A program made the translations under genes and the position numbers. Shown here piece by piece: positions 53,538 to 64,000 of a stretch of 64,000 nt of DNA (its first letter is position 1; every line of letters starts with the position of its first letter). The notes below the pieces were generated by a model. That model made no database searches and was not told the origin of the DNA. It saw nothing but the letters and a program-made list of their open reading frames with translations. Origin of the DNA: Lophium mytilinum (taxonomy: Eukaryota; Ascomycota; Dothideomycetes; Mytilinidiales; Mytilinidiaceae); the NCBI GenBank assembly GCA_010093605.1, contig MU004187.1, positions 625,383 through 689,382 of the forward strand, given 5' to 3'.

Positions 53538-56402
53538 TCATAGTCCATTGTCCTTCTTGAACTTGTCCCAAGCCTCATTTAGTGTACTGAACACGGCAGC
53601 ACTTATCATCCGCTGCTCCGTCGTTGCATCTTGTGGAATCTGTAATGATTAGCATAACATGATAGAAGAAGAAGAGGAGAATCTTACTTTGTCAGGGTGG
53701 ACCTTGGCAATGGCCTTCATGTAAGCGATCTTGACCTTATTTGGCATTACAAGATCGCCCATGCCGACCTTCTTCCACCCAGCCTCAGGCCATAGAACAT
53801 TATCTAATGACCCGAGAAGCGCTCTCAAGTTGTCCGATTTAGTGCCTTTCCACATAATGAGCTTTGCGTCTACCTGGTCTGTCAACGCGAACTTTTCGTC
53901 GTCAGCCTTGTCCGCTGCAGCGTTGGCCTCTTTAAGCTTCTTGACAGCCTCCGACTCTGATCCAGCTGGCGCCCCTGCAAGATCTGAGAGCGCGGATCTT
54001 TTTGGAGGAGGCTTTCGCACTGGTGCCGGTTTCGGTGTGGCTGGTTTGTTGGCGCCTCCTGCAGCGCGTTCGCATCGATTGCGGCCTTGTATGCTGATAG
54101 CGCCCCCAACACCAGCCTCGACGGCATCTTTCCATACCTTCCCAGCATCGGCCCATTTTTCCATATGCTCCAGCGCCTCCGCCTTTCGCATCAGGGCTTT
54201 TCCGAAGAACTCCTTCATGTCCTTGTCTCCTTCTATACCCCCAAGCGAGATCTTTTCGTTCTCGCCGCGGGATGGCCCAATCGTGCCCAGCGCATTGTCG
54301 GCATCAGCAATGGCGGCTTTGGGATCGCCAACCTTGATGTTTACAAGGGCTCGGTTGCAGAAAACGATTATAGCTACAGGATGCGTCTCTGGCAAAGGAG
54401 ACAGGGCGGCAGAGTAAGCGATGTGCGCCGCGTGGTAGTCGCCTCGTTTGAAGGCCTCTGATCCCTTCTTCCGATCAGATGCGGAGGATGATAAGGCCGA
54501 GGAAGAAGCAGGTGGGATTCGCCGTGGAGGCGGCTTCGGCCGGGTGGGCAAAGGAGTGACAGATGGCGATTTTGCAACCGGTGTCACCGTTCGTTGGGCG
54601 AACGGGTTCCGCGACTCTAGGGGGGTTGGTTGACGAGAGCTGTTTGACGAGTTTGGCGTCTCGATAGGTTTGGTGTCTGTCGTAGGCCTTTTCCGTCGAG
54701 CTGGACTGACGTAGGCCTGCGCAGCTTGTTCTTCTACAGCCTGTCGCGTAAGCTTCTCTGTAGGCCGCTTCTCAAAATGCTGTGGCCGCTGTTGAGGAAT
54801 TCGGGGCTGGGATAAGGGTCGTTCTGGAAGGGCAAACTCGTTTGGTCTTTTTTCCTGTTTCGACGAAGGTAGCTGTGAACTCGACGCAGGTTGGCGATGC
54901 CCCTTTTGTGGCCGAGACATGCCAGATTCTAGCAAAAGTGCCTCGTCGGTGACATCTAACTGAGGCTGAGGTGCCTTTTCTCTGCTCCCAGGGTTTGGAC
55001 GCGCCTCTTGTTCTGCTGCAAGCTGAGCGTCTCTCATCCATTTAGGTTGGCCACTGTCACCCTCCTGTTGAAAGTCAGCCACGGCTTTTTGAACCTTCTT
55101 TTGACTAGTTTTCCACAACGAATTTGCCGACTTGAAAAGGGTGGTCCCAATATCTGATGCGTACTGGGTGACGTCCTTCTCACCACCTGGAGACTTGTTA
55201 TCTTGTCGGCGCTGAGAAGAATGGGAGCGGTCGTCCTGTCCCCTCATCCAGGCGGGGTTTCCCGCATTTGACGCTGCACTTCTACCATTGGGTCTGGAGG
55301 TTGTCCGCGGTAAATCTTCATTGTCTTCGAGGGGAGTACGACCTCGTCCATCGCGACCGCCTTGGGATTTCTGTTTGGCTTCATTGTGTGCTTGAGTGAG
55401 GAGCCATCCTACTGCAGCTTGAACGTCCGTGCCAGATTCTGTCTGTTCGAGGGCGTGGGCAGATTTGTCTGATGGGAAACCCATATCGACCAATTCTGCA
55501 ACAGCCTTGTCACGGGGATCATTGAATCCAGTGTCAGACTCGAATTTTTGTTGAGTTTCTACTGGAGTCCGCGTCCTAGTTTCAACTCGCTTTGGTGGGG
55601 CGAATTCGGATACCGGCTTTCCCAGAGCACCCAATATGTCGTCGTCATTTTCTGCTGCTATTTGTGGCACTGTAATCGACGGGCGTTGTGGCAACTGGCC
55701 CAATCCAAATGGGTCATCATCGTCGCCGAGAAAGCTGTTGCCTTGATATTCGGGAAGCGGAGTGTGAGTTTTCGGAGTGTATGCCGCAGGTGTACTTCGA
55801 CCACTTAGACCAGGTTTTGGGAAGTTGGTAGAAGCGTCGACAGGGGCGGCAGAATTAAAGGCAGAGAGCAGATCATCGTCAGCTGCCGAAGACGGCGAGG
55901 AGCGCTTCGAGGTGTCTAGTCCAGCAAAGGGCTTATTGATTGTCGCGGATAGGGTGTTGCCAGATACGTTGCCATGGCCTACTGGTGACTTTGACGGCGG
56001 AGGCGCCGCCTTGCCACTGCCCAGCGTGTCCCAAAACTGAGCGTCGTGTGCTCCAAATTGGTTGTCGTATTGTTTTTTTCTCTCCGCTTCCTGGCGCGCC
56101 TTCTCCTCCTGTAATTGTCTCTGGCGTTCCTGGAGCGAGAGATTATTTGCTGGCTTGGAATTGAGGGAGAGCAAGGTGGAAAAGCTGTCGTTCGCGGGCG
56201 TCGCTGGTTTTGAGGGTGGCTTGAGGCCGCGATTATTCGGGACAGATCCAGACTGCTGAGCGGACAGCGGTGTCGAGCGCCCGGACAGCTGAGGGGCAGG
56301 ACTCTGGCGCAGAGGAGGATAGAAGGAGGGTGGTAGGTTGTTGGTGGGAGGGGGATTGGACTTCCTGGTGGAGCTCCAGTCCAGGCCAGCTAGGTCATCC
56401 AT
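53538..56402 (-). CDS. auxilin/Swa2-like J protein with UBA and TPR
   Basis: The 938-residue product matches fungal Swa2/auxilin, which brings Hsp70 to clathrin coats for uncoating. Exons are 56402-53688 and 53639-53538. The start MDDLAGLDW is the family start. A clathrin-binding-type disordered region follows (DDDPFGLGQL, FWDTLG). A UBA domain is at about residues 285-330 (AVAELVDMGFPSDKSAHAL, VQAAVGWLL). A TPR region is at about residues 630-760 (KGSEAFKRGDYHAAHIAYSAAL, FCNRALVNIKVGD, RKAEALEHMEKWADA). The J domain closes the protein: LWPEAGWKKVGM, KVKIAYMKAIAKVHPDK, then over the 48-nt intron IPQDATTEQR and FSTLNEAWDKFKKDN. The intron follows HPDK directly. All parts needed for function are present. 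Confidence 0.92.
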
Positions 56403-58629
56403 CGTAAAGGCGCACACGCATTACCTTTGTAGCAGAGAGCAAAGCGTCATGAGCATCTCGAAGTGGTGCGGTGTGATGAAGTTGAGGCTGACACCGCCAC
56501 ATCTCCAATCAGCCACACCCCGTGACAGCCGCCCAGGTGAGGTCGACCCGACTTCAGTGGATGTTTGCCATGAGACCAATTGACCCCCACTTACTCGTTT
56601 GAATTGTACAAATCAGCATCGCTCCAGTCACATGCTTCGCTACAAGATTGGTGCTATGCATGAAAGTAACGCGTGACGTTCAGCCCTGTTATTCAAAGGT
56701 GCCTTTTGTCGGCGTCTTCCGTCAAGATCAGGGTCCACCCTTCTCGCTACCAATATCACTAAACATATAGCGAGCTTGTAACTAGCAGGTTTTGGTATTC
56801 AACATTACGCGCATAATGCGGCTGGAAATCACTCTTGAAGACCCAACATGGCCTCCAGGCAGTTCCCACCATTCGTCCCCACTCCCCAGACTGTGCAAGG
56901 CAACTCAGCCAGGCCACTTTACATATAGAAAGAATGATCAACACGTTTGCTTTAACTTGACAGCGGTAAGAGAGCACTGCAGTGTACACGGATTTGCAGT
57001 GCCAGCTGTTGGCAGCCTTTTGCTGGATTATCTAGTTTCGTGAATGTCAAGACATGTCAGTGTGGGTATCCCAGCAAGCACGGATTTACCTCAGTGACCT
57101 AGATTCAAATAACCTAGCCGGCGAAGTTGGAACCATCCAGAATACAATTGACCAAGTAGCGGTCCAGCAGTGCAGCCAATTGTATGCCTCCTAGCCAGTT
57201 GGAATCCCAGTTTTTCACGCTGGCAGGCGCTGTCAAGGTGCGTGCAGCAGCTGGGAGCCTTCAGACGGCCCGTGAAGGCGGGTGTATGGCGCACATCAGA
57301 GACGGCCGGGCGGTCCCGTTCGCGGGACAGATTGCGCACAATTGGCCATCGCAAGCGACGATAAGCCAGGTCTGGCTCTGCGGTTGCTGCTCCGTGCGGA
57401 TGAAGCGCTTCGTGGCAGAGGCATTTGTTTGTAGAGCGAGTGGACGTAGGGCGGCGACATGTCCACGCAATATTCGAGAATCGAGACACGCGTCACGCTT
57501 TTCTCACGACGGCGGACGGAGCATCGTTGTTGCATGCTGACGCGGAAGCGGAAGCTGCTCCCACTGCGAATCTACCGAGACGGAAGGCGTGGCTCGAGTC
57601 GGGCAGGCAGCGTGTCGGCGAGATAGGCAAGTGCGCCTGGCCTGGTGGGCATTCTTCTGTGCTTCGAGAAGTCATGACTCTTGTCGGCGCATGCGTCCTG
57701 CAGTTGCCGGACAGGGAAGAAATGCACCCCCAGGACCTGCCGTTTGCGTCCAACGTGCCTCCCAGCATCTCACAATTCGCGTGGTGTTGGTGCCATGTGG
57801 TATCGCCAGCACGGCATCTCTGAGTGTAAAGGCAGCTTCTCCGGCGGTGTTGGGTGTGGGTTGAGGCTCCCACGGTGCCACCACTCTGCGAACTGACTTT
57901 GACGGCGCGGGGTCTAGCGAGCCAAGGTTCGGCGAGCCGAGTCGCCTAAAGTTAATGCATCGGGCGCAATTGGCTTTCTGCTTGCGTCTGCACCTCAACA
58001 CCACGCGCGAACCGCGGGGGAGGCATACACATTCTCCATAGCCGGGACGCTGCACGCGATGCCCTGCGCCGTGAAGCTGTGCAAGCCGGTGCAGTCTGCT
58101 GCCCGAGTGCCCGGATGGAGCCGTCTTGGTGCTACTGTAGATGTACCGCTCGGACGAGGCTGGCAGCGTGACTCGTGCCGCAGCCAGGCTCGGGCGTCCG
58201 CCCCTGATGAAGCCGTTGGAGGCCTGCCCACTGTGGCCGCGTTGAGGTGTTTTGGCGGTCCCAGAGCCAGACCGGAGGGCCGCTGGCTTGTCGATCCACC
58301 ACAGTGCTGAGCGCTGGGACCTGCAGAGGGATCTGAGCGCTCCGGCAAGGAGTTGGGCCAACCCTGAACCCGGCGCTGAAGCCGCAAGAGGGCCCTCGAC
58401 TGCCCGGCAGCTTTCTTTCCAGGCCTCGTTGCCGAACCACCACAATAATCCCCAGCACCGCAGCCACTAAACCCACAAGCCCTGCAGTCCGCTCCACCCA
58501 CAACTTCCCTACCTGCTAGCTGGTGCAAAGGGCTGATCCACCTACTCGCTGCCCAGGAGCACGCTTTTCCCGCATCCACACTCCATATACGCGCCGACAG
58601 TCTCTCTCCGCCGCCCTCCCACCCTCGAC
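56403..58629. other. intergenic region, GC-rich in its second half
   Basis: This is the longest gene-free stretch besides the transposon. From about 57180 to 58620 it is GC-rich and has many overlapping open frames on both strands, up to 257 codons (57672-58445, minus). None shows a family motif, convincing start or splice signals. It should contain the promoters of the J-protein gene and of URC4. Confidence 0.5.
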
Positions 58630-60277
58630 ATGGGTCTTTTCAGTCGCAAGAGCTCCAAGCCCCAGGTTTCCAGCGGCGACGGCATTGCCAGCGCCTCCAA
58701 TGGCTCGCTGAAGTCGCCTGTGCCGCCCTCCTCGCAGAGCGGCCAGTCCACCGTGAAGCCTGCACCGCCTGTCCACGATGTGCCACTGCCAAAGGCCCCC
58801 GATCCTGCTCTAGATCCCGCGGGCTACCTGCGCAGCATCTATGCTGTGCGAGAGCGCACCAAGCTTGTGCTCGAGAAGGCCAAGAAGAATCAGCTGAAGC
58901 ACTTCACCGTCGACATGACCAAGTTCCAGGAGACGGCCGGCTATGTGGTGTCCATCATCAAGGTCAGTCCTACCCTCAATGAAATTTTTAACGGTCCACT
59001 GACAGCCGCCATTGCAGCGCGACTATGCCCCCGACTACGCGTCCATCCCTCCCCACGGACGCTGGCAGCATTTCGAAGTTGGTGGCCGCCCTCGCATCGA
59101 TCAGCTAATGGCTTCCTGGCCATTGACTGTCGACAACCAGGAGCGGACCCGCCGTCTCATTGACCTGTTCTTGGTCTCGGTCCTCCTCGACGCTGGCGCT
59201 GGAACAAAGTGGCAGTACAAAAGCAAGGAGTCTGGCCGGGTATATCGACGAAGCGAGGGTCTGGCCGTCGCCAGTCTGGAGATGTTCAAGGCGGGCGTCT
59301 TCAGCAGTGACCCCAGCGAACCCTGCCAGGTTGACAGTGCCGCACTGAAGAGACTGGACGTCAAGACCATGGCCCGTGGTCTGCAGGTCACCGAGGAAAA
59401 TCCACTTGATGGGCTGCAGGGACGCACGGGTCTCCTGGTAAGACTTGCGGACGCACTGCAAAACCAGGAGATATTCGGTCTGGAGGCGCGACCGGGCAAC
59501 ATGCTAGGTAAATATACCACAAAGCCTAGATTTGAAATACACTAACACGATGCAGACTACTTGCTCTCGCACCCCTCAACACAGGCCTCCTCAGTCCCTA
59601 TCATCCCACTGCCCACGCTATGGAACGTCCTGATGGATGGCCTCGGTCCCATCTGGCCTGCGACTCGCACCCAAATCGACGGCATATCTATTGGGGATGC
59701 CTGGCCATGCAGTGTCATGCCCTCTCATCCGACCCACCCTTGGGAGAACATTGTCCCGTTCCACAAGCTCACCCAATGGCTAACATATTCGCTGATGGTG
59801 CCCATGACCAAGCTCCTAAACGTATATTTCGCCGGCAGTGAGCTGTTGACAGGTCTACCTGAGTACCGCAATGGCGGCCTTCTGATTGACACTGGTCTGT
59901 TGACGCTCAAGCCGGAGGACGCGAAGCGCGGACTCGCCCAGTACCAGCGGAACGCCCAAGTTAAGGGCCAGCCAAATATGGAAGTGGTTCCGCTCTTTAC
60001 TGCCGATGACGATGTCATTGTGGAATGGAGAGCTGTCACTGTTGGCTTCCTGGATGAGTTGTTGGCCGAAGTCAATACGCTGCTAGGACTGCGCGGTACA
60101 GAAAAGCTGAACCTTGCCCAGATGCTGGAAGCTGGTTCATGGAAGGTTAGTCCTGAAACTTCCTCGTATTTCCTTCCCTACTGACAATTCCAGGGTGGCC
60201 GAGAAATCGCCGAGGTCTCGCGACCCAACACCAAGGAGCCTCCGATTATGATCTTGTCCGATGGAACCGTTTTCTAA
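58630..60277 (+). CDS. URC4: uracil catabolism protein 4 (DUF1688)
   Basis: The 498-residue protein is Urc4 of the URC pyrimidine breakdown pathway, which lets many fungi use uracil as nitrogen source. Its biochemical step is not settled. Exons are 58630-58962, 59018-59507, 59556-60145 and 60194-60277, with introns of 48-55 nt. Family marks are YLRSIYAVRERTKLVLEKA, HFTVDMTKFQETAGYVV, RDYAPDYASIPPHGRWQHF and GGRPRIDQL over the first junction. DGLGPIWPATRT, GDAWPCSVMP and WENIVPFHKLTQWLTYSL follow, and the last exon gives SWKGGREIAEVSRPNT and the end ILSDGTVF. The first 65 residues are Ser/Pro-rich and variable. No other URC gene is in the window. Confidence 0.93.
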
Positions 60278-60968
60278 GATACCCTTGCACGCCTTGCTTT
60301 CCATTCCATTCCTCTGATCCACTAGGGGAGACCCCAATATGTGCGCAACACTACGGCGCGCGGTGGAGGTGCACACGGTCTTCAATGGGTTGCTTCTCTG
60401 TTTATACTTCTTTGGCCGCGCGTAAAGCGTGGATTTACAGCGCTACCTATCTGCGGCTGGCTACCTACTATTTGCATTCTGAAAGACGGCATGTTATGGA
60501 CTCTGTTTGCTGCATGTTACTGCTAGAGGTCGTTTACCTACAGGGACGGAAGAAAAAAAGCGGCGTAGCCATAATGGGGCTTGAGAGCCAAACGGCCTTA
60601 CTCCACGATGAAGTCTTAAAGACGGAAGTCTGCGTGTAGCAAAATCCACCAAGTGAAGCCTTCCTCAATTCACTAGCTGCCTGCTTATCTACGTGACTGC
60701 TCCGTTCTAACTAAATCTCTCCTCTACACCTCTTCTCACCTGCATCGAAGTTTCCAAAAACATCACAGAAAAGCATGAACTAGAGCGGATCGGTCTTAGC
60801 TTTACCATGGAGCTGCAAATGTGGGGGCAACATCATGGCGTGGGACGTGGGGGCACAAGCTCCCGCAGCTCCAGCGTCATCTTCGACTCGCTGGCATCCG
60901 ACTCCTCTACCTCGTTCGAATACTACAAGCCCGCGTACTACCTGCCCCGAAGCCCTTCCGCCGTCGCT
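60278..60968. other. intergenic region upstream of GTR1
   Basis: This 691-bp stretch holds the URC4 3' end and the GTR1 promoter and leader. An in-frame ATG at 60807 would add 54 residues to Gtr1. No separate gene is seen. Confidence 0.5.
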
Positions 60969-62260
60969 ATGAACTCCAGCAGGCGCCAGAAGCAGCGCAA
61001 GGTGCTGCTTATGGGCAAAAGCGGCGCCGGGAAGTCGTCGATGCGGTCTATCGTCTTTAGCAATTACGTCGCGAAGGATGTGAGGCGGCTGGGTGCGACG
61101 ATTGATGTTGAGCACAGCAATATCAAATTCATGGGGAATTTGATGCTGAACTTGTGGGATTGCGGCGGGTGAGTGGGAACCGTTTCGTTTTGATATTCTC
61201 TTGACACCTCTCCGACGCTCTCGGAGGTGCTTCGTGCGAACTTCTTAAGTTTCAACTAAACTCACCCTTCAATTCGATTCACACCAAGTCACCTGCTAAG
61301 TAATCATCTCTCCACAGTCAAGACGGCTTCGTGGAAAACTACCTCACGCACCAACGCGCCCACGTCTTCGGCAGCGTCGCAGTCCTCATCTTCGTCTTCG
61401 ACATCGAATCGCGCGAGTTCGCGGCCGACGTCGTCTCCTACAGCAACATCATCCGAGCGCTATCAGAATGCAGCCCCGGTGCCAAAGTCTTCTGCCTCAT
61501 CCACAAAATGGACCTCGTGCAGGCGCGGCTCCGCTCCCAGCTCTTCGAAGAGCGCTCCGAGTACATCCGCGCCGCGAGCGAGACGTTCAAAGACACGGTC
61601 GATTTCTTCCCGACCAGCATCTGGGACCAGAGCTTGTACAAAGCGTGGACGCAGATTATATACTTCCTGATCCCGAACGCGGCGACCATCGAGGGGCTGT
61701 TGCGGCAATTAGCGGAGGTGATTGACGCCCGCGAGCTGATCTTATACGAGCGCACGACCTGCCTCATGGTGACCCATGTCACGCGGGACGAGGAATCGCA
61801 GAACCCGTTCACCGACCGCTTCGAGCGCATCTCTAGCATCCTGAAGACGCATAAGCAATCCATGGCGTACGTCCCATCCCCAACCTTAGCTTCCCCCTGA
61901 ACCTTAACCCCCCTTCCCCACAAACTACTCATCAGCTAACGCGGCGTGTTCCACAGCAAACACACCAACATCCCCCCCGGCAGCGCCAACTTCGCCGAAA
62001 TGCAGATCAAAACTGGCCGCTTCATGTTCTTCATCACCCGCCTGACGGAGAACACGAACCTCGCCGCCGCCATCCCGCCCTCGGAGCAGGTCTTCAACGC
62101 CGCCCGCATCAACATCATGCTCGCGCGGTCGAAGTTTGCCGAGCTGGATATCGCGAATAAGCCGCGGCCGGGGCTGCAGCAGGCGTTTGCGAGCGTGTCG
62201 ATGGGGCATAGTGGGGAGAGCGACGGCGAGGGCGGGAGAGGGGAAGATTTTGGGGTCTGA
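60969..62260 (+). CDS. GTR1: Rag-family GTPase Gtr1
   Basis: The product is the RagA/B-type GTPase Gtr1, which with Gtr2 reports amino-acid supply to TORC1 at the vacuole. Exons are 60969-61168, 61318-61866 and 61957-62260, giving 350 residues. The P loop is [15 protein letters not shown] at residues 12-26; switch and G3 are [10 protein letters not shown] and NLWDCGGQDGF over the first intron (149 nt, long for this window). The G4-like motif is HKMDLV; the Rag roadblock-type C-terminal domain begins with [13 protein letters not shown] and includes [11 protein letters not shown]. The start at residue [11 protein letters not shown] matches the family. An in-frame ATG at 60807 would add a 54-residue Ser/Tyr-rich extension that I do not know from other Gtr1 proteins. 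Confidence 0.92.
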
Positions 62261-63042
62261 GATAGGAGGGTTGAGCGCGGCTTGGGGGCGATTTAAAAGT
62301 GCTTTGTTGGTGCGAGATACCCCCTTTGGTTATGGCGTTCGGCGTCGAGCTGAGTAGGAAAAGCGAAGGATGCTCTAGGCGGCTTCGAGGGGATCCTACT
62401 GGATAGGAAATTTCGAGGCTGAGGCTATTTTGGACGGGATCTGATCTATAACACCACACCGTTGATTTGACGAAGTCTTGAGTGGTCCTGCACGGAGCAC
62501 TCCAACGTACTCTCAGAACCCCTTAATAGGATCTATCAATTTGGAGCTTCTCAATCAAGCATGCTTTCCTGTACATGTCCCAGCATCTTAGCACTGCCTG
62601 GGAACCTCCACTTCGCTCTCTAAAACCCGAATAAATAGTGGTGTTCCATGGAATGCAAGTCAGACTCACAGCATAGAAATATCGAGTCTGGCTCGATATA
62701 GCGCGTCAAGCAATAACATACCAAAAGCGACTCCAAATCGCACGAACTAGCTCCCGTTCATACATCTCACCACACCGTAATTTCACCCCGTTGCGCTACC
62801 CCAATTCAAAGTGTCTGGCCTCCGACATCTTACGGTAGCCTGCTGCACAAAGGAGTCAAACTCAACAGGAACTCAGCAGGAACTCAACAGGAACTCAACA
62901 GGAACTCAACATGTATCAACAAACTCCTCTCCTAGCATTCGTTATACATATACTCTAAGTGTATCACATCTACCCCAACCCTAAAATCCAACTTTTTCCC
63001 AACCCACCCACCCCATCTACCTAGGTACCCTCCCCTCCACAC
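62261..63042. other. intergenic region between convergent genes
   Basis: The 782 bp contain a small tandem repeat and the 3' ends of GTR1 and the glucosidase gene. No gene is visible. Confidence 0.55.
62859..62911. repeat. 11-bp tandem repeat, about five units
   Basis: AACTCAACAGG is repeated about five times; the second unit has AACTCAGCAGG and the last is incomplete. The array has no spacers and lies in non-coding DNA. Confidence 0.85.
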
Positions 63043-64000
63043 CTACGCAAATTGAATCCTCCACCCCTTCCCCACGGCCACCTTCGGATCCCTCACCACC
63101 GCCCACGCCGCCTTCACCCCCTGCGCCGGATAAAACGTCACCTTCGCCCTCCTCCCCCCTTTACTCTCCTTGACCCCCTCCTCACTAACCGCCACCTCCG
63201 CCAACCCCTCCCACGCCGCCGGCGCACCCACCACAACGACCTTCTCGACCCTCACCTTCGCCATCGCCTTCGCAAACGCCGCCGTCTTCGGCCCCTGCGT
63301 CCCGATATCCGTCGAACTCAGCGCGCTCGTCTCGTGATCAAACACAAACTTCCGGTGGATAGCCGCGCCCTGCTCAAACTCAAACGTCTCGCCGTCGTCG
63401 ATATACAGCGTCCCCTCGGCGTTGCCCGCGCGGTCGAGCACGACGACTAGCGTGAAGGGGTCCCATTTCATGAGGCCGGAGCTGCGGCGCGGGCGGTCGC
63501 GGCGCGGGATGACGTGGCCGCCCTGCATGAGCAGCGGGATCTTGTCCAGGGGCGCTTGGACGGTGTGGTAGCCGGCGCCGGTGTAGGTGGTGTAGTCGAA
63601 GTAGTCGTAGTAGGGTTCGGCGTCGGCGAGGTAGATGTCGACGCTGTTGGCGCCCTCGGTGACGACGGGCTTGGCGAGGAGCCCTGTCGAGCCGACGTAG
63701 AGCTGGTCGTCGATGGCGAAGCCGGCGGCGTCGTCGGGGTGGACGTAGAAATTGGGGCGCACGATGGGCGCGCCCGTCGTGGCGGCTTCATGGAAGGCTG
63801 TGTACCAGGCGGGGAGGAGCTGGTAGCGGAGGCGGAGGGCTTGAGAGATGATTTCTGTGTAGGGGGCGCCAGGGACGTAGGGCTCGCGTCGGCGGGTGTC
63901 GATGTGGGCGTGGCCGCGGAAGAAGGGGTAGAAGGTGCCGGTTTGGTACCAGCGGGTTAGGAGCTCTTTGCTTGGGTTGCCGAAAAAACCACCGACGTCG
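63043..64000 (-). CDS. glucosidase II alpha subunit, GH31 (5' partial)
   Basis: This is the C-terminal 319 residues of a GH31 alpha-glucosidase; the start lies beyond the window. Glucosidase II trims the inner glucoses of N-glycans in the ER lumen and so drives the calnexin folding cycle. At the very edge the frame reads DVGGFFGNPSKELLTRWYQ, the segment that carries one of the family's conserved acids. FYPFFRGHAHIDTRRREP and the RYQLLPAWYTAFHEA motif follow. The C-terminal beta domains are visible (VGSTGLLAKPVV, PLLMQGGHVIPRR, TLYIDDGETFEF). The end is GKGWRIQFA without a KDEL signal, as usual for the alpha subunit, which is held by its beta partner. The third codon positions are strongly C-rich. 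No intron is seen in this part. Confidence 0.93.
   Translation of the reverse strand, partial: DVGGFFGNPSKELLTRWYQTGTFYPFFRGHAHIDTRRREPYVPGAPYTEIISQALRLRYQLLPAWYTAFHEAATTGAPIVRPNFYVHPDDAAGFAIDDQLYVGSTGLLAKPVVTEGANSVDIYLADAEPYYDYFDYTTYTGAGYHTVQAPLDKIPLLMQGGHVIPRRDRPRRSSGLMKWDPFTLVVVLDRAGNAEGTLYIDDGETFEFEQGAAIHRKFVFDHETSALSSTDIGTQGPKTAAFAKAMAKVRVEKVVVVGAPAAWEGLAEVAVSEEGVKESKGGRRAKVTFYPAQGVKAAWAVVRDPKVAVGKGWRIQFA

Noticed and set aside
57672-58445. 257-codon open frame on the minus strand upstream of URC4
   Set aside because: The region is GC-rich and stop-poor in several frames at once. The translation is Arg/Ala/Ser-rich without any motif, and no splice signals extend it.
62859-62911. CRISPR-like array
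   Set aside because: The units are 11 bp, directly adjacent and without spacers, and the genome is a fungus; it is a simple tandem repeat.

Overview
The window is nuclear DNA of a filamentous ascomycete (Pezizomycotina). The evidence is short introns of about 45-60 nt with CTRAY-like branch sites, single-gene transcription units on both strands, many families restricted to moulds (2EXR, Fungal_trans_2, fungal LCCL, URC4, Dal5-like transporters), and one AT-rich repeat whose copies differ mainly by C-to-T changes, as repeat-induced point mutation (RIP) would leave. Exon joins were worked out by eye from splice signals, reading phase and conserved family motifs. I could not run alignments, so all homology statements rest on recognised motifs. 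The species is not identifiable.

Layout. 0-5 kb: the 3' part of an AAA+ ATPase gene, then a secreted alpha/beta hydrolase. 5-10.4 kb: a 1,673-residue, mostly disordered, probably nuclear protein with a histone-H1-like basic part, an internal tandem duplication and an acidic tail. 11-22.5 kb: an accessory block with a Dal5-type transporter, a small secreted cysteine protein hidden by an intron, a carotenoid/stilbene cleavage oxygenase, a Fungal_trans_2 regulator, an alpha/beta hydrolase and a dienelactone hydrolase. These could serve uptake and breakdown of an aromatic compound, but that is inference. 22.7-27.2 kb: an LCCL membrane protein divergent from a class I/II aminotransferase.

27.6-36.1 kb is a core housekeeping block: APC6/Cdc16 and the splicing factor Yju2 share one promoter region, and the exon-junction helicase Fal1/eIF4A3 (eight exons, one of only 11 nt) and gamma-tubulin complex GCP5 share another. 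36.4-41.9 kb holds a flavodoxin-like gene with an apparent frameshift, a small membrane protein, a tandem pair of tail-anchored proteins of unknown function and a 2EXR protein. 42.3-43.6 kb is a non-autonomous inverted-repeat transposon with a perfect 8-bp target duplication.

44-64 kb: an LRR protein, a GH43 arabinanase, a second 2EXR protein, tRNA-Trp(CCA) with an intron, a PQ-loop vacuolar transporter, an auxilin/Swa2-like J protein, the uracil-catabolism gene URC4 behind a long gene-free GC-rich stretch, the Rag GTPase Gtr1 (TORC1 amino-acid signalling), and the C-terminal third of glucosidase II alpha (GH31), cut by the window end. The PQ-loop transporter and Gtr1 both belong to vacuolar amino-acid biology, but they lie about 8 kb apart and I see no sign of co-regulation.
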